Positions 16,967 through 26,633 of a DNA stretch of 64,000 nucleotides are shown here, piece after piece. Made by a program: the position numbers and the translations under genes. Below the pieces are notes generated by a model. The model did no database searches and was not told where the DNA came from. It was given only the letters and a program-made list of their open reading frames with translations. Source of the stretch: Bacteroidia bacterium (lineage in GTDB: Bacteria > Bacteroidota > Bacteroidia > Chitinophagales > Chitinophagaceae); NCBI GenBank assembly GCA_030427635.1, contig JAUIBA010000011.1, positions 52,134 through 116,133 of the forward strand, in the 5' to 3' direction. The first letter of the stretch is position 1. Every line of letters starts with the position of its first letter.

Positions 16967-17734
16967 TTATCTTACCTCAGGTACCGCAGCATCATACCCG
17001 CTCCATGTCACGTCGGGGAAAAGATGGGTACGCTTGCGGCCCATACCCTTTGCCAGCAGCCATATAGTAAATGACAGCTCACCCAGTACACCCGGCACTA
17101 TCACCATCGTTGAAAATAGGGTCTTGTACGCATCGTAGTCGGCCAGCATAAACTGTGCAATGCTATCGGTGAGATAACCACCTCCTGCTATTGCCAGCAG
17201 CAGTGTTATGAAGCGGGGAATGGAGCCGGAGCGCACTGCCAGACTGGCCAGCGCCAGCAGATGAATACCAAAGAACAGTAACCCTATAAGCCACGTATGC
17301 TGAAACGCCGTTACAGACCGCATCACAGCTACCTGCACATAGCCTGCCGGCGATGCACCTATATTACCCATAGCTCCCGTAAGCGTAAGCACGCTCATAA
17401 GGTGAGAAAGAGCCATGCCAAAGATGGCCACATTTACCAGACGGAACATAGCTGCAAATGACGACAGTGCAGCATTTACCGGCCGGAATAATACATACAA
17501 TGCCCATGTGAGCAGGAGGTCGGCCACTACCATGATGATGAATGACAGCACACCTATACGTAGCTGCGTAGGGTTGGCCTGCAGGTTTCTTAATGTACCT
17601 GCAGGGTCGCCGGGCATTACCATGCCTTCTATCACAAAAAAGTTAGCAAATATGCCGGTAACGAATATGAAAAGATAACCAATGCCAGCTATGAGTGCTA
17701 TGCGGCGGGCAGATGCGGTTGTGTTTGTAAACAT
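16967..17734 (-). CDS. DUF4386 membrane protein
   Basis: 255 aa from the ATG at 17734 (MFTNTTASARRIALIAGIGYLFIF); the longer frame to 17821 adds a non-homologous leader. Six hydrophobic segments (about 13-30, 58-80, 92-118, 150-172, 182-200, 216-240), so an integral membrane protein. The sequence LRIGVLSFIIMVVADLLLTWALY matches what I know of the DUF4386 family, whose function is unknown. Crp/Fnr-like regulators are often found beside such genes, but here the two are convergent. Confidence 0.8.
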   Translation of the reverse strand: MFTNTTASARRIALIAGIGYLFIFVTGIFANFFVIEGMVMPGDPAGTLRNLQANPTQLRIGVLSFIIMVVADLLLTWALYVLFRPVNAALSSFAAMFRLVNVAIFGMALSHLMSVLTLTGAMGNIGASPAGYVQVAVMRSVTAFQHTWLIGLLFFGIHLLALASLAVRSGSIPRFITLLLAIAGGGYLTDSIAQFMLADYDAYKTLFSTMVIVPGVLGELSFTIWLLAKGMGRKRTHLFPDVTWSGYDAAVPEVR

Positions 17735-17979
17735 TGTGTTTTTGTTTTTTGAGTAAATGATGATGATACTTGTCCGGACACATTCTCCTGAATGCGGGAG
17801 CAAAACTATACCCCTCCCCAATGGATATTATTGACTTTGGTTAAGAAGTTGCACAGGGGGACAAATTGTGTGGGATAGTTACCGGCCGGGTTTGTTAAAT
17901 AAGCTACACGCCATGCATGAGCAGATATTGCATAATACAGTCAGGAGCCACAACACTCCCCGCAAGCATCAGCCATCAG

Positions 17980-18348
17980 TTACTTTACCTTTACCCTGCC
18001 CGATTTATATAAATCCAGAGCGCTGCTCACCAGCTCTCTTACCGTAGCTACAGGTATATCCTCATCCGGCCTCACGCGAAATATCTTCATCCGCGCCCTG
18101 TCACCGGCTTCCAGTAGCGGATGATGCAGCAATTGCCCCTCTGTCATCAGCATATAAGGTTCACCGGTTTTCTTATCGGTCCATAAATAGCAGAATGCCT
18201 TTTTACCATAGCAGAAGCAGGGCATACCATACTTAGTAGTTTCTGTTACAAGCGTATCAGCCGCCAGTATTATGCTGCGCAGCGCCAGCATACAACTCCG
18301 CACAGGCTCTGTGCGTGTTTCATAATAAGTATCAGCGTCTCGCAGCAT
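17980..18348 (-). CDS. DUF1801 (YdhG-like) protein
   Basis: 122 aa, small soluble alpha/beta protein. TRTEPVRSCMLALRSII is followed by TKYGMPCFCYGKKAFCYLW, the characteristic (K/T)YGMPxFxYxxK segment of DUF1801, and a C-terminal helix after VREL. The function of the family is unknown; a second, diverged member lies at 26214. Confidence 0.75.
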   Translation of the reverse strand: MLRDADTYYETRTEPVRSCMLALRSIILAADTLVTETTKYGMPCFCYGKKAFCYLWTDKKTGEPYMLMTEGQLLHHPLLEAGDRARMKIFRVRPDEDIPVATVRELVSSALDLYKSGRVKVK

Positions 18349-18447
18349 AGTGGTGTGTCAGCATTATTCGCTGCAACTAAATTACACTGTATTTACTACA
18401 CCAGACAGGCACATAGGTTATCTTGCAGTACTTATCACACAGCCGGC

Positions 18448-19503
18448 ATGAAACTTACGCATATAGCCACATTATCATTGCTACCCATAGCGCTCATAAC
18501 CATACTCTCTGCCTGCAGCGGACAAACATCCCTGGCTCAGCAATCTCCCGCTGCCGCGCAGGAACCCGGCAGAGTGGTAAAGGAGACAGACCAGAGCATA
18601 TGGAACATTTACGAAAGCCGCAATCATATGTACTGGTTTGGGAGCGATGGACATGGTGCCTATAGCTATGATGGGAAAACACTAAAGCAATACACTAAGG
18701 CCGACGGACTTTGTAGTGACCGGATAAGGCGTATACAGGAAGACAGTATCGGCAATATATACTTTGATACCCCGGACGGTATATCAAAATATGACGGCAG
18801 GCGATTTGTGACATTGAAACCGGTGCAATCTGCACAGAACCAATGGACACTGCAGGACGGCGACCTCTGGTTTACCCTGAATGGTGTACTCACAGGCGCC
18901 TGCCGGTATGACGGAGAGCATCTGTACCAGCTGGACTTTTCTGAACTGGACGACCAGCGAACCTATAATCAGGACTATGACGTATACAGCATATACCGCA
19001 GTGCTCGGGGGCATCTGTGGTTTGGAACAGCGTCAGGTGGTGTAGCACGGTACGACGGCAGAAAGCTGGAATGGATAACCGAACGCGAGCTACTGACACT
19101 TGAAGATGGCAGAGTGCCTGGCATACGCTCCATATGGCAGGACAGCAAAGGCCGTTACTGGTTCAGCAATCTGTACTATCAGTACACTATAAATGATGAT
19201 GCCTCGGGACACCTTGCCTACAGCAAGGTCCAATGTATAAACGAGCAGCAAAAAGCAAAAATAGACCTACCCTACTACACATCGTCAGTAGCCATAGGAG
19301 ATACCTTATGGATGACCTATTACAACGAAGGAATATGGCGCTATGATGGCAGTACACTTACCCAACTTCCTGTAACCCACAACGGGAAAACACTACGCCC
19401 TGTATCCCTGTACAAAGACAGACAGGGCCGTATATGGCTGGGCACCGAGAATACCGGCATATTCGTATGGAATGATACAGCCTTTGTGCAGTTTGTGCCG
19501 TGA
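18448..19503 (+). CDS. lipoprotein with two-component-regulator-type propeller repeats
   Basis: 351 aa from the ATG at 18448, which gives a clean lipobox (ITILSAC). About six propeller blades (MYWFGSDGHGAYSYDG, IYFDTPDGISKYDG, LWFGTASGGVARYDG, LWMTYYNEGIWRYDG, IWLGTENTGIFVWND) like those in the sensor part of Bacteroidota hybrid kinases. Here there is no kinase part, so it is a free surface or periplasmic lipoprotein that may bind a ligand or partner. It is divergent from the DUF1801 gene. Confidence 0.85.
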   Translation: MKLTHIATLSLLPIALITILSACSGQTSLAQQSPAAAQEPGRVVKETDQSIWNIYESRNHMYWFGSDGHGAYSYDGKTLKQYTKADGLCSDRIRRIQEDSIGNIYFDTPDGISKYDGRRFVTLKPVQSAQNQWTLQDGDLWFTLNGVLTGACRYDGEHLYQLDFSELDDQRTYNQDYDVYSIYRSARGHLWFGTASGGVARYDGRKLEWITERELLTLEDGRVPGIRSIWQDSKGRYWFSNLYYQYTINDDASGHLAYSKVQCINEQQKAKIDLPYYTSSVAIGDTLWMTYYNEGIWRYDGSTLTQLPVTHNGKTLRPVSLYKDRQGRIWLGTENTGIFVWNDTAFVQFVP

Positions 19504-19797
19504 GGAAGAATCGGGTAGTATTTAATTTGGTAAAAGTCAACACTGTAGTATATAAATAGGATGCTTATTACAAAGGGGAAACACCTTTAATTACACACTT
19601 TGTACAATACCTAAAAGAAAACATTTAGCTCTGCCCAACTGACAAAAGTTTGATGCAACCATTTATAGTGTCTGGAATATTGACTTTTCATAAGACAGTC
19701 CTGCACCTCACATGCCTGCACCAATTACAAATCCGTTTGCCACAGGTATTATTACCTATGACAAACGGATTTCTAAACCATACCTAGGGCACAACCC
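19504..19797. other. convergent intergenic region
   Basis: No gene. AT-rich, with one long hairpin at 19729-19772 near its right end (listed separately). Confidence 0.5.
19729..19772 (-). terminator. 11-bp hairpin, probable terminator
   Basis: AAATCCGTTTG (19729-19739) pairs with CAAACGGATTT (19762-19772); inside it AGGTA pairs with TACCT. It lies 26 bases after the end of the minus-strand gene at 19798. The U-tract is weak on that strand, so it is a terminator by position more than by sequence. Confidence 0.5.
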
Positions 19798-20364
19798 TTA
19801 CTCTTCAAAGTTGAGATTGGTAGGCTTTGCAGAGGCATTTATGTCTTTGCCTGTTACTGGTACATTTTCAACTATCTCAAACCGGATATCATCAAACCAT
19901 ATTGTACCGGTGCCTCCCATAAGCGCCCCATAAGCGAGGTTAGTTGCACTTTCGGGTACATCCAGCACTATTTCATATTTCGTCCATGGCGTTGTACCTT
20001 TTATATGCCTGTCATACATATTATCAAAGGCGAGACTACCTTTTTGGGCACCATCAACTCTGAACCAGAGCCCGGCCCATTCCTCTACATTCTCTGACTT
20101 TACATAGCCACTCATACGCACCCGCTTACCTGCATACTTATCGGGTGTTGCATTCTGCATCAGCGTCCCAAATCCCCGTATCTTTTTACTTTTAGATTTA
20201 ATGATGGCTGCATTCTTTCCATTCATGCCTGCCCCTTTAGCAATACCCATATCATACTTATCAGGCTCACTACCTGCCTTATACCATCCTTTGGGTAAGT
20301 CGTATGAAAGCAACAATATACCGGCTACCAGCAACGTTGCAATGAATGTGATTGACTTTTTCAT
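19798..20364 (-). CDS. secreted jelly-roll protein, carbohydrate-binding-like fold
   Basis: 188 aa. N-terminal signal peptide or anchor (MKKSITFIATLLVAGILLLSY). The rest has the pattern of a galactose-binding/CBM-like jelly roll: YAGKRVRMSGYVKSENVEEW, AGLWFRVDG, FDNMYDR, IKGTTPWTKYEIVLDVP, GGTGTIWFDDIRFEIV. Domains of this type occur fused to AraC regulators and peptidases. It is 15 bases after the anti-sigma-like gene on the same strand, so probably the last gene of the sigma-factor operon. Ligand unknown. Confidence 0.75.
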   Translation of the reverse strand: MKKSITFIATLLVAGILLLSYDLPKGWYKAGSEPDKYDMGIAKGAGMNGKNAAIIKSKSKKIRGFGTLMQNATPDKYAGKRVRMSGYVKSENVEEWAGLWFRVDGAQKGSLAFDNMYDRHIKGTTPWTKYEIVLDVPESATNLAYGALMGGTGTIWFDDIRFEIVENVPVTGKDINASAKPTNLNFEE

Positions 20365-20379
20365 TTTTATCCTGTTTTA

Positions 20380-20769
20380 TTAATAAATAATCTGACAATC
20401 AATAGTAGCATCTATACCCATCAACACTTCAGGACAGGCATCCATACCCGCCGTAATATTTTCATCGTTGGAATAAGCTATTTGTCTGGCTGTATCTGTT
20501 CTGTAATTATGTACTGCCACTGCCTTGACGGGAGGATGCTGTTTCCCTACCCATTTCCAGAGACCAAAACCAAATATCAACAGCAGCATTGCGGCTGCTA
20601 AAGATGCCGTTGTTCGCCTCCATACAATTGTGCTACGCGGCTGCCTTTTCTGCAGTTGCGCCCAAAGTCGTTCTGAATCGAAATCCAATGAACTGGTTTC
20701 GTTTTCAAACATATCTACCTTCTGCTTTATCAGTCTTTCCCCCTGCTCATCTTTCATATATGACTTCAT
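20380..20769 (-). CDS. anti-sigma-factor-like membrane protein
   Basis: 129 aa from ATG 20769 (MKSYMKDEQG); ATG 20757 is equally possible. A cytoplasmic N-terminal part (FDSERLWAQLQKRQP), one membrane span (TASLAAAMLLLIFGFGLWKW, about 60-80) and a short periplasmic tail with two cysteines. The start overlaps the end of the sigma-factor gene, and the topology suits an anti-sigma factor holding that sigma at the membrane. There is no recognisable zinc motif. Role inferred from context. Confidence 0.65.
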   Translation of the reverse strand: MKSYMKDEQGERLIKQKVDMFENETSSLDFDSERLWAQLQKRQPRSTIVWRRTTASLAAAMLLLIFGFGLWKWVGKQHPPVKAVAVHNYRTDTARQIAYSNDENITAGMDACPEVLMGIDATIDCQIIY

Positions 20770-21289
20770 TTTTCTGTAATAACTCCTGCAAATACGCCCT
20801 TGCTTTACTAAACTGCGATTTTGATGTTCCCACTGCAATGTTCAGTATTTCTGATATTTCACGATGGGTATATCCTTCTATCACATAAAGGTTAAATACC
20901 AGCCTGTACCCTTCGGGCAGTTGTCCTATCAGATTCAGTATCTCCGTTGCACTCAGTTTTTCTATTGCGTCCCCGCTTACTGTAGCGCTATCCATATCCG
21001 CCTCTTCCGAAAACACCATAGTACTATTCTGTCTCAGAAAAAGCAGACACTCATTTACTATTATCTTCTTCAACCAGGCCCCTATGCTACCCTTACCTGA
21101 ATACTCAAAGCGTTCTATATGTTGAAAGAACTTCTGAAACCCATTAAGCAACACTTCCTCAGCATGATGATAGTCTCTGATATACCTGCGGCAAAGCAAC
21201 AACATACCCCTCCCATATTGCTCAAAGAGAGCTTTCTGAGCATGGGCATCCCCCTTCTTACAACTATTTATAAGCAGACGTTCTTCCAT
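20747..21289 (-). CDS. ECF-family sigma factor
   Basis: 180 aa. Region 2 at about 15-80 (LFEQYGRGMLLLCRRYIRDYHHAEEVLLNGFQKFF) and region 4 at about 115-172 (LNLIGQLPEGYRLVFNLYVIEGYTHREISEILNIAVGTSKSQFSKAR). Short sigma factors with only these two regions direct RNA polymerase to a small regulon. It is followed by an overlapping anti-sigma-like gene and a secreted jelly-roll gene, a typical sigma, anti-sigma and effector layout. Confidence 0.92.
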   Translation of the reverse strand: MEERLLINSCKKGDAHAQKALFEQYGRGMLLLCRRYIRDYHHAEEVLLNGFQKFFQHIERFEYSGKGSIGAWLKKIIVNECLLFLRQNSTMVFSEEADMDSATVSGDAIEKLSATEILNLIGQLPEGYRLVFNLYVIEGYTHREISEILNIAVGTSKSQFSKARAYLQELLQKNEVIYER

Positions 21290-21558
21290 AAGGTGTTATC
21301 TACAGCATATATTCATTTTGCAGCAAAATGGTTGCCTGAATAAAGAAAAAAGTATGGAACAATAAATTAACAAAAAACATCTCTTATACAGAGTGGCCTC
21401 CGGTTGACGGCTAGCACATATACCCTTAATACCCTATATTCTCCCTCCAGCTTGAACCCGACATACCTTATAGTGCAACTAATCACTTGTCTCCGCATCG
21501 TTGTGCGTATAAAACTTATCCACATTTTTCATCTCCCCCATACAGATACCCGGCCCTA
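21290..21558. other. intergenic upstream of the ECF sigma gene
   Basis: No gene. AT-rich directly upstream of the sigma-factor start, presumably its promoter. It continues into dispersed element copy B. Confidence 0.4.
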
Positions 21559-21817
21559 TTTCCGACCTTTGTACGGAACCACAAAACCCTTTACCTTATG
21601 CCTGCACCTTCATCATACCGCATGCGCATTACATACCTTACCGCACTGTCATATGTAAGATTTCACGCGAGTAATTTTTGCGCAACTTTTGAGACGAAAA
21701 ACAAAACCATTAGATAAATACAGATACACAATCAATACAAAAACAATCAAATAAGCACGCATAACAATAAAACTGCGCAACCGAAAAAATAAATTGCTCA
21801 CTGCGCAGTTTTGCTCA
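21559..21817 (+). repeat. dispersed upstream element, copy B
   Basis: Conserved block CACGCGAGTAATTTTTG (21664-21680) and an inverted pair AAAACTGCGCA (21769-21779) and TGCGCAGTTTT (21802-21812). Copies A and C share the block and the TGCGCA-rich end. The element ends 30 bases before the VF530 gene, and its terminal TTTTG lies where a -33 box for that gene would be. Confidence 0.65.
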
Positions 21818-21835
21818 CACAGCCCATAAATCAGA

Positions 21836-21843
21836 TACCTTTG
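21836..21843 (+). promoter_or_regulatory. TAnnTTTG -7 box for the VF530 gene
   Basis: TACCTTTG fits the Bacteroidota TAnnTTTG consensus. TTTG at 21810-21813, in the end of element B, is 22 bases upstream and could be the -33 box. The ATG is only 3 bases downstream, so the mRNA would be nearly leaderless. Confidence 0.5.
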
Positions 21844-21846
21844 CCT

Positions 21847-22065
21847 ATGCCTGAAACTCAGAAGAACAATCCCCTGCATGGCATCACACTGGAAATGATG
21901 CTGCGCCATCTGGTAGCTCACTACGGCTGGGAAGAAATGGACCGCAGGGTTCGTATCAACTGTTTTCATGAAAACCCCAGTATCAGCAGTAGCCTTAAAT
22001 TCCTACGCAAGACCGACTGGGCACGCCGTAAAGTTGAAGCCCTTTATCTGGAAAGCATTGACTGA
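21847..22065 (+). CDS. VF530-family (DUF2132) DNA-binding-like protein
   Basis: 72 aa from ATG 21847. [33 protein letters not shown] and [17 protein letters not shown] match the small VF530 fold nearly end to end, including the Trp and the [12 protein letters not shown] helix. The family is proposed to bind DNA; its biological role is not established. A longer frame beginning at 21811 starts inside the repeat element and is not supported. Confidence 0.9.
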   Translation: MPETQKNNPLHGITLEMMLRHLVAHYGWEEMDRRVRINCFHENPSISSSLKFLRKTDWARRKVEALYLESID

Positions 22066-22242
22066 TAGCGTAGCTCCCGCACATTATCACTTCATTTCCG
22101 GCGTAACATTTGTTACCCCCGGCTATTGATTCCGTCAATGGCCGTAATGATACTCATCATCATATGTTATATGATTAATGGGGACCTTTGTACCAATTAC
22201 CATCTACTAACTACTAAATACCAACTACCATCCACTGCTGAA

Positions 22243-24441
22243 ATGACTAAAAACGTACTGCCAATAACGGGAATGAGTTGCGCATCCTGCGCCCTCAGTG
22301 TAGAGAAAGCGCTGCGGGCACAGAAAGGGATGGCCCGTGCCGATGTCAACTATGCCAATGCCTCTGCCACCATAGAGTATGATGACAATGCACTGGACCT
22401 TACGCGTGTGCAGCAGGCCGTACGTGCCGCAGGCTATGACGTAGTACTGCCCGATAGCGGCACCACAGCCGGTGAGCAGAAAGAGCAATATTACCGCACA
22501 CTGCGCAGGCAGGCCATTGTGGCACTGGCGTGCGCCGTGCCACTCATGTATATAGGCATGTTTGCCATGCACGAGCCCTGGGCCAATTATGCTATGTGGG
22601 CACTTGCCACCCCGGTAGTATTCTATCCTGGTGCGCGTTTCTTTACAGGCGCATGGCAGCAGTTGCGTCACCGTACCGCCAGTATGGATACCCTGGTAGC
22701 CCTCAGTACAGGTATTGCTTATGTATTCAGCGTGTTCAATACCCTGTTTCCGCAGCGCTGGGCGGGTATGAACAGTCATGTGTACTTTGAGGCCTCCGCT
22801 GTGGTCATAGCATTTGTACTACTGGGCAAGCTGCTGGAAGAGCGTGCCAAACACAGCACCTCTGCAGCCATCCGCAAGCTGGCCGAATTACAACCACAAA
22901 CCGTGCAGCGGCTTACTGCAGGCGGTAGTCAGGAAACCGTAAGTCTGGATGCGGTGCAGCCCGGCGACAGTCTTATAGCCCGCCCGGGAGAGCGTATTGC
23001 TGTAGATGGTCAGGTAAGTGATGGCAGCTCATGGATAGATGAAAGCATGCTTACCGGAGAGTCGGTAGCGGTGGAGAAAACAGCAGGCGCAAAAGTATTT
23101 GCCGGCACTATCAATCAGAAAGGAAGCCTCACCTACACCGCCACTAAAGTAGGTACTGATACAATGCTGGCGCACATCATACGTATGGTGCAGGAAGCAC
23201 AGGGCAGTAAAGCCCCTGTTCAGCACCTCGCCGACAAGATTGCAGCTGTATTCGTACCCTCGGTATTGGGTATAGCCACACTCACATTTATTATATGGCT
23301 GGTAGCTGGTGGCGAGCAGGGATTAGCACATGGCTTTGAAGCCTTTGTCACCGTACTGGTCATTGCATGCCCCTGTGCACTGGGGCTGGCTACACCCACA
23401 GCCCTCATTGCCGGCATAGGCAGGGGTGCGGGCCAGGGTATCCTCATCCGTGATGCACAGAATCTGGAGCGTGCCTGCACACTCAATGCCATAGCGCTGG
23501 ACAAAACAGGCACTATTACCGAAGGGCGGCCGGAAGTGGCACATCTGCAGTGGGCCACAGGTACCGATGCAGCACTGCTCACCTCTGTACTCTACAGTAT
23601 GGAGCAGTTATCAGAGCACCCGCTTGCAGCTGCGCTTTCCGATCATCTGGCGGCACAGGGCGCAGCACAGGTAGCTATACACTCATTCGGTGCCATACCC
23701 GGTGGTGGTATATCCGGCTTCCATGGCAGTAACATGTACTTTGCCGGCAGTGAAAAACTCCTGCAGTCCATGAACATAACGATACCCGATGAGCTACGTA
23801 CCATAGCCGATAGCTATGCATCAAAGGCACATACCATCATCTGGCTGGCCGACTTTACTAAAGCCCTCGGCATGGCTGCCCTCGCCGACAAGGTAAAGCC
23901 CACCTCCGTTCAGGCAGTAGCTGCCCTGCAGCAGATGGGCATAGAAGTGTACATGCTCACCGGCGACAATGAGCATACCGCAGCAGAGATAGTTGCACAA
24001 ACAGGTATCAGACACTATGAGGCAGGACTATCCCCTACCGATAAGATGAACCGTATCAAAGCCCTCCAGGACCAGGGAAAAGTAACCGCTATGGTAGGCG
24101 ATGGTATTAATGATGGTCAGGCACTGGCTCAGGCCGATGTCAGCATAGCCATGGGCAGGGGTACAGACATAGCCCGTGATGTGGCAGGTATCACTATCCT
24201 CTCATCTGAGCTCAGCCAGATACCTGCAGCCATAAAGTTGTCAGAGCATACCATGCGCGTCATACGGCAAAATCTGTTCTGGGCATTTATATATAATGTT
24301 ATTGGTATTCCCATTGCAGCCGGTGTTCTCTACCCCATCAATGGATTTATGCTCAATCCCATGATAGCTGGCGCAGCTATGGCCCTGAGCTCAGTATCGG
24401 TAGTTACTAACAGCCTGCGGCTACGCTGGCAGAAATTCTGA
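22243..24441 (+). CDS. copA: copper-translocating P1B-type ATPase
   Basis: 732 aa from ATG 22243 (MTKNVLPITGMSCASC); the extra 39 residues of the longer frame are not family-like. One heavy-metal-associated domain with GMSCASC at 10-16, then eight expected membrane spans, the actuator motif LTGES, the transmembrane CPC metal site (VIACPCALGLATP), the phosphorylation motif DKTGTITEG, SEHPLAAAL, and the hinge GDGINDGQAL. CPC plus one HMA domain indicates Cu(I) export from the cytoplasm. Its end is 9 bases from the end of a convergent gene. Confidence 0.93.
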   Translation: MTKNVLPITGMSCASCALSVEKALRAQKGMARADVNYANASATIEYDDNALDLTRVQQAVRAAGYDVVLPDSGTTAGEQKEQYYRTLRRQAIVALACAVPLMYIGMFAMHEPWANYAMWALATPVVFYPGARFFTGAWQQLRHRTASMDTLVALSTGIAYVFSVFNTLFPQRWAGMNSHVYFEASAVVIAFVLLGKLLEERAKHSTSAAIRKLAELQPQTVQRLTAGGSQETVSLDAVQPGDSLIARPGERIAVDGQVSDGSSWIDESMLTGESVAVEKTAGAKVFAGTINQKGSLTYTATKVGTDTMLAHIIRMVQEAQGSKAPVQHLADKIAAVFVPSVLGIATLTFIIWLVAGGEQGLAHGFEAFVTVLVIACPCALGLATPTALIAGIGRGAGQGILIRDAQNLERACTLNAIALDKTGTITEGRPEVAHLQWATGTDAALLTSVLYSMEQLSEHPLAAALSDHLAAQGAAQVAIHSFGAIPGGGISGFHGSNMYFAGSEKLLQSMNITIPDELRTIADSYASKAHTIIWLADFTKALGMAALADKVKPTSVQAVAALQQMGIEVYMLTGDNEHTAAEIVAQTGIRHYEAGLSPTDKMNRIKALQDQGKVTAMVGDGINDGQALAQADVSIAMGRGTDIARDVAGITILSSELSQIPAAIKLSEHTMRVIRQNLFWAFIYNVIGIPIAAGVLYPINGFMLNPMIAGAAMALSSVSVVTNSLRLRWQKF

Positions 24442-24450
24442 TGAGGCACT

Positions 24451-25986
24451 CTATCGCAGCACATAAGTAGCACAGATAGTATTGCCACCTACCACAATAG
24501 AATCAATACATCTGTAAGGATAATCCTGCGGATGATAGCGAAAACAGCTGATAAGGTACCGGGCCTGCTCCTCTGGTACCAGATGTATCCGCTCTCTGTC
24601 AGCAACGGGCAGTGCGGCAACATTGTTCACCACATACAGCTCAAAGCCCGGGTTTGTAATATCCAGCACTTCCCCGGGATGCTGGTCCAGCAGTCTCTGT
24701 AAAGCCTGTTTGGTACTGACGCCCCAATAATCCATCTCATAATTGTGCCTCAGGTAACCCGGCCGGTGAGATACCAGCTCATTAAAATATACCTGCTGAT
24801 GAGGATGAGACTGTACCATAAACCAGAGCAGCACCCCTGTCTGCACAAAACATAACGCTTGCACAACACGCCTCAGAGGCCCGGCATGCAACCGGTAAAT
24901 ACCATATATCGCTATCAATACAAAACCGGGATATATAAAATAAAGGTGCCGCCACTCATCGTATATTACCGAATGTAACAGTATCACAGCAGCAGCGGGC
25001 ATGAGAAAGCACAGAAGATACAAAACAATACTCCGCCCTCTCACAGAATTAAAAAAACCTGAACGCTCCTTTACTAATGCTACAACAAACGCAACAATAC
25101 CCGTCAATGCTGCCATCAGCCACACAGGCGGAACCGTTATCCCAAACCATACCGGCAGATAACTGGCTGGCAATTTCTCTGTGGGCACATAAACCCCACC
25201 AAACAGATTACTACCCGCCGGTTCTTTATGAGCCATTTTGTCTATACAGTGCACAAACCCGGCTATAGGGTCTGGCCATAAAAAAGGCCAAACGATATAG
25301 AGACATAAACAAAACCCAGCCATGAAAAAGAGAATCCGCTGCATCGTGAGCCAGACATCTTGCCTGCGCACACACGCAACAACAAAATCAAAAACAGGGA
25401 AAGCAAGTAAAAAAGCAACCGGAACGATACCCATAATACGGATTCCGGTGAAGCCCCCTGCTGCTATACCGGCTATCAGGTACAACCACCTGCTACCCCG
25501 CACCCATGCAGCATGTGACACCATAAGCGCTATAAGTATTGCCGATAGAAACGGAACGTCTTTTGAATTAAAAAAGGAATGAGCATATATCCGTGGCATA
25601 CATACCAGCATCAGGAAAGCAATAGCAGCAAGCCATTTGCTACCATATAACCTCAGAACCAGTATATACATGGATAATGCTCCCAGCAAAAAGAATATGT
25701 GCGTAATCAGATGCCTCGCAGGATATATAACATGCTCATCCGTCATGCCACCCCAGCGCTCCATTATCATAAGTGGTAATTCAAACGCAGCTCCATATTC
25801 TTTATCAGCGAAAGAAAACAGCCGCATGTCCCCACTAAACACATAATTATAATTGACAGCTCCTATAAGTCTCTGTGCCGGTTCATCCCAGCCTACCCCA
25901 TAATCACCATGAACGTATATACCAGTAGCTAATGCTATCAGAAATAATAGAATGCCGGGTATATAGTCTATGACAGGATTTTTCAC
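24451..25986 (-). CDS. GT-C-fold membrane glycosyltransferase-like protein
   Basis: 511 aa with about 12 membrane spans. Near the N-terminus, in the first external loop, YGVGWDEPAQRLIG carries the Asp-Glu pair expected at the catalytic site of GT-C (GT39/ArnT-like) enzymes, which use lipid-linked sugars. VSHAAWVRGSRWLYLIAGIAAGG and the other spans fit that class. The C-terminal 80 residues are soluble with two Cys near the end. Acceptor and donor unknown. Convergent with copA. Confidence 0.75.
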   Translation of the reverse strand: MKNPVIDYIPGILLFLIALATGIYVHGDYGVGWDEPAQRLIGAVNYNYVFSGDMRLFSFADKEYGAAFELPLMIMERWGGMTDEHVIYPARHLITHIFFLLGALSMYILVLRLYGSKWLAAIAFLMLVCMPRIYAHSFFNSKDVPFLSAILIALMVSHAAWVRGSRWLYLIAGIAAGGFTGIRIMGIVPVAFLLAFPVFDFVVACVRRQDVWLTMQRILFFMAGFCLCLYIVWPFLWPDPIAGFVHCIDKMAHKEPAGSNLFGGVYVPTEKLPASYLPVWFGITVPPVWLMAALTGIVAFVVALVKERSGFFNSVRGRSIVLYLLCFLMPAAAVILLHSVIYDEWRHLYFIYPGFVLIAIYGIYRLHAGPLRRVVQALCFVQTGVLLWFMVQSHPHQQVYFNELVSHRPGYLRHNYEMDYWGVSTKQALQRLLDQHPGEVLDITNPGFELYVVNNVAALPVADRERIHLVPEEQARYLISCFRYHPQDYPYRCIDSIVVGGNTICATYVLR

Positions 25987-26213
25987 AGGTATGGTAAAGT
26001 TATACTTTTTAAACGCTCATAAACAAACCGTAAACACGAAATACACCCCTTTTATCTGAAAGCATGCAGGTGGCATTTTCATTGCCTGTCGTGCCAAAAG
26101 CGAAGTACTGAAATACTACCCTCACAATGTAGCTTTGTAATAAGCTACCCGAACAACCGGCAATCTTAAAGTATCACAGAATCACCTAAACCATAAATAC
26201 TCCAAAAGCCAAA

Positions 26214-26582
26214 ATGAAAACGTATAAATTCACCTCCATTGACGATTACATAAGCCAGCAGCCTGCTGATATTCAACCATTATTGCAGCAGATTCGGACC
26301 ACCATAAAAGCAGCAGCACCTCTTGCTACCGAGACCATTAAATATGACATGCCCACCTTCATGCATCATGGCAATCTGGTTTACTTTGCCGCCTTCAAAA
26401 ATCACATAGGCTTCTACTCTGCCCCTACCGATGAGCCTGCATTCATAGAAGCACTATCACCATATAAAACCGGAAAAGGCTCTGTACAGTTCCCATACAC
26501 CCGCCCAATACCCTACGATCTTATAACACGTATTGTACTGTACCGCATCAGTAAGAATGAAGAAAAGCATATAAAAAAGTAA
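26214..26582 (+). CDS. DUF1801 (YdhG-like) protein
   Basis: 122 aa. FTSIDDYISQQPADIQPLLQQIRTTI at 6-31, ETIKYDMPTFMHHGNLVYFAAFKNHIGFY at 43-71 and a basic C-terminus (KNEEKHIKK) match the DUF1801 family. Related distantly to the protein encoded at 17980. Function unknown. Its stop lies in the first base pair of a bidirectional terminator shared with the giant adhesin gene. Confidence 0.85.
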   Translation: MKTYKFTSIDDYISQQPADIQPLLQQIRTTIKAAAPLATETIKYDMPTFMHHGNLVYFAAFKNHIGFYSAPTDEPAFIEALSPYKTGKGSVQFPYTRPIPYDLITRIVLYRISKNEEKHIKK

Positions 26583-26615
26583 GACGGGCTGCCTGCTATC
26601 AGGTACAGCCCGTCT
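26582..26615. terminator. bidirectional terminator
   Basis: AGACGGGCTG (26582-26591) pairs with CAGCCCGTCT (26606-26615); inside, CCTG pairs with CAGG around CTAT. It separates the convergent DUF1801 gene and the adhesin gene. Confidence 0.75.
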
Positions 26616-26633
26616 CAGTATTCTTCACTAATG

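Noticed and set aside
21404..21717. short plus-strand ORFs (84 and 76 aa) in front of and within element B
   Set aside because: Overlapping frames in AT-rich intergenic DNA; one is largely repeat sequence.
21811..21846. longer N-terminus for the VF530 protein
   Set aside because: Starts inside element B; the family begins at the later ATG.
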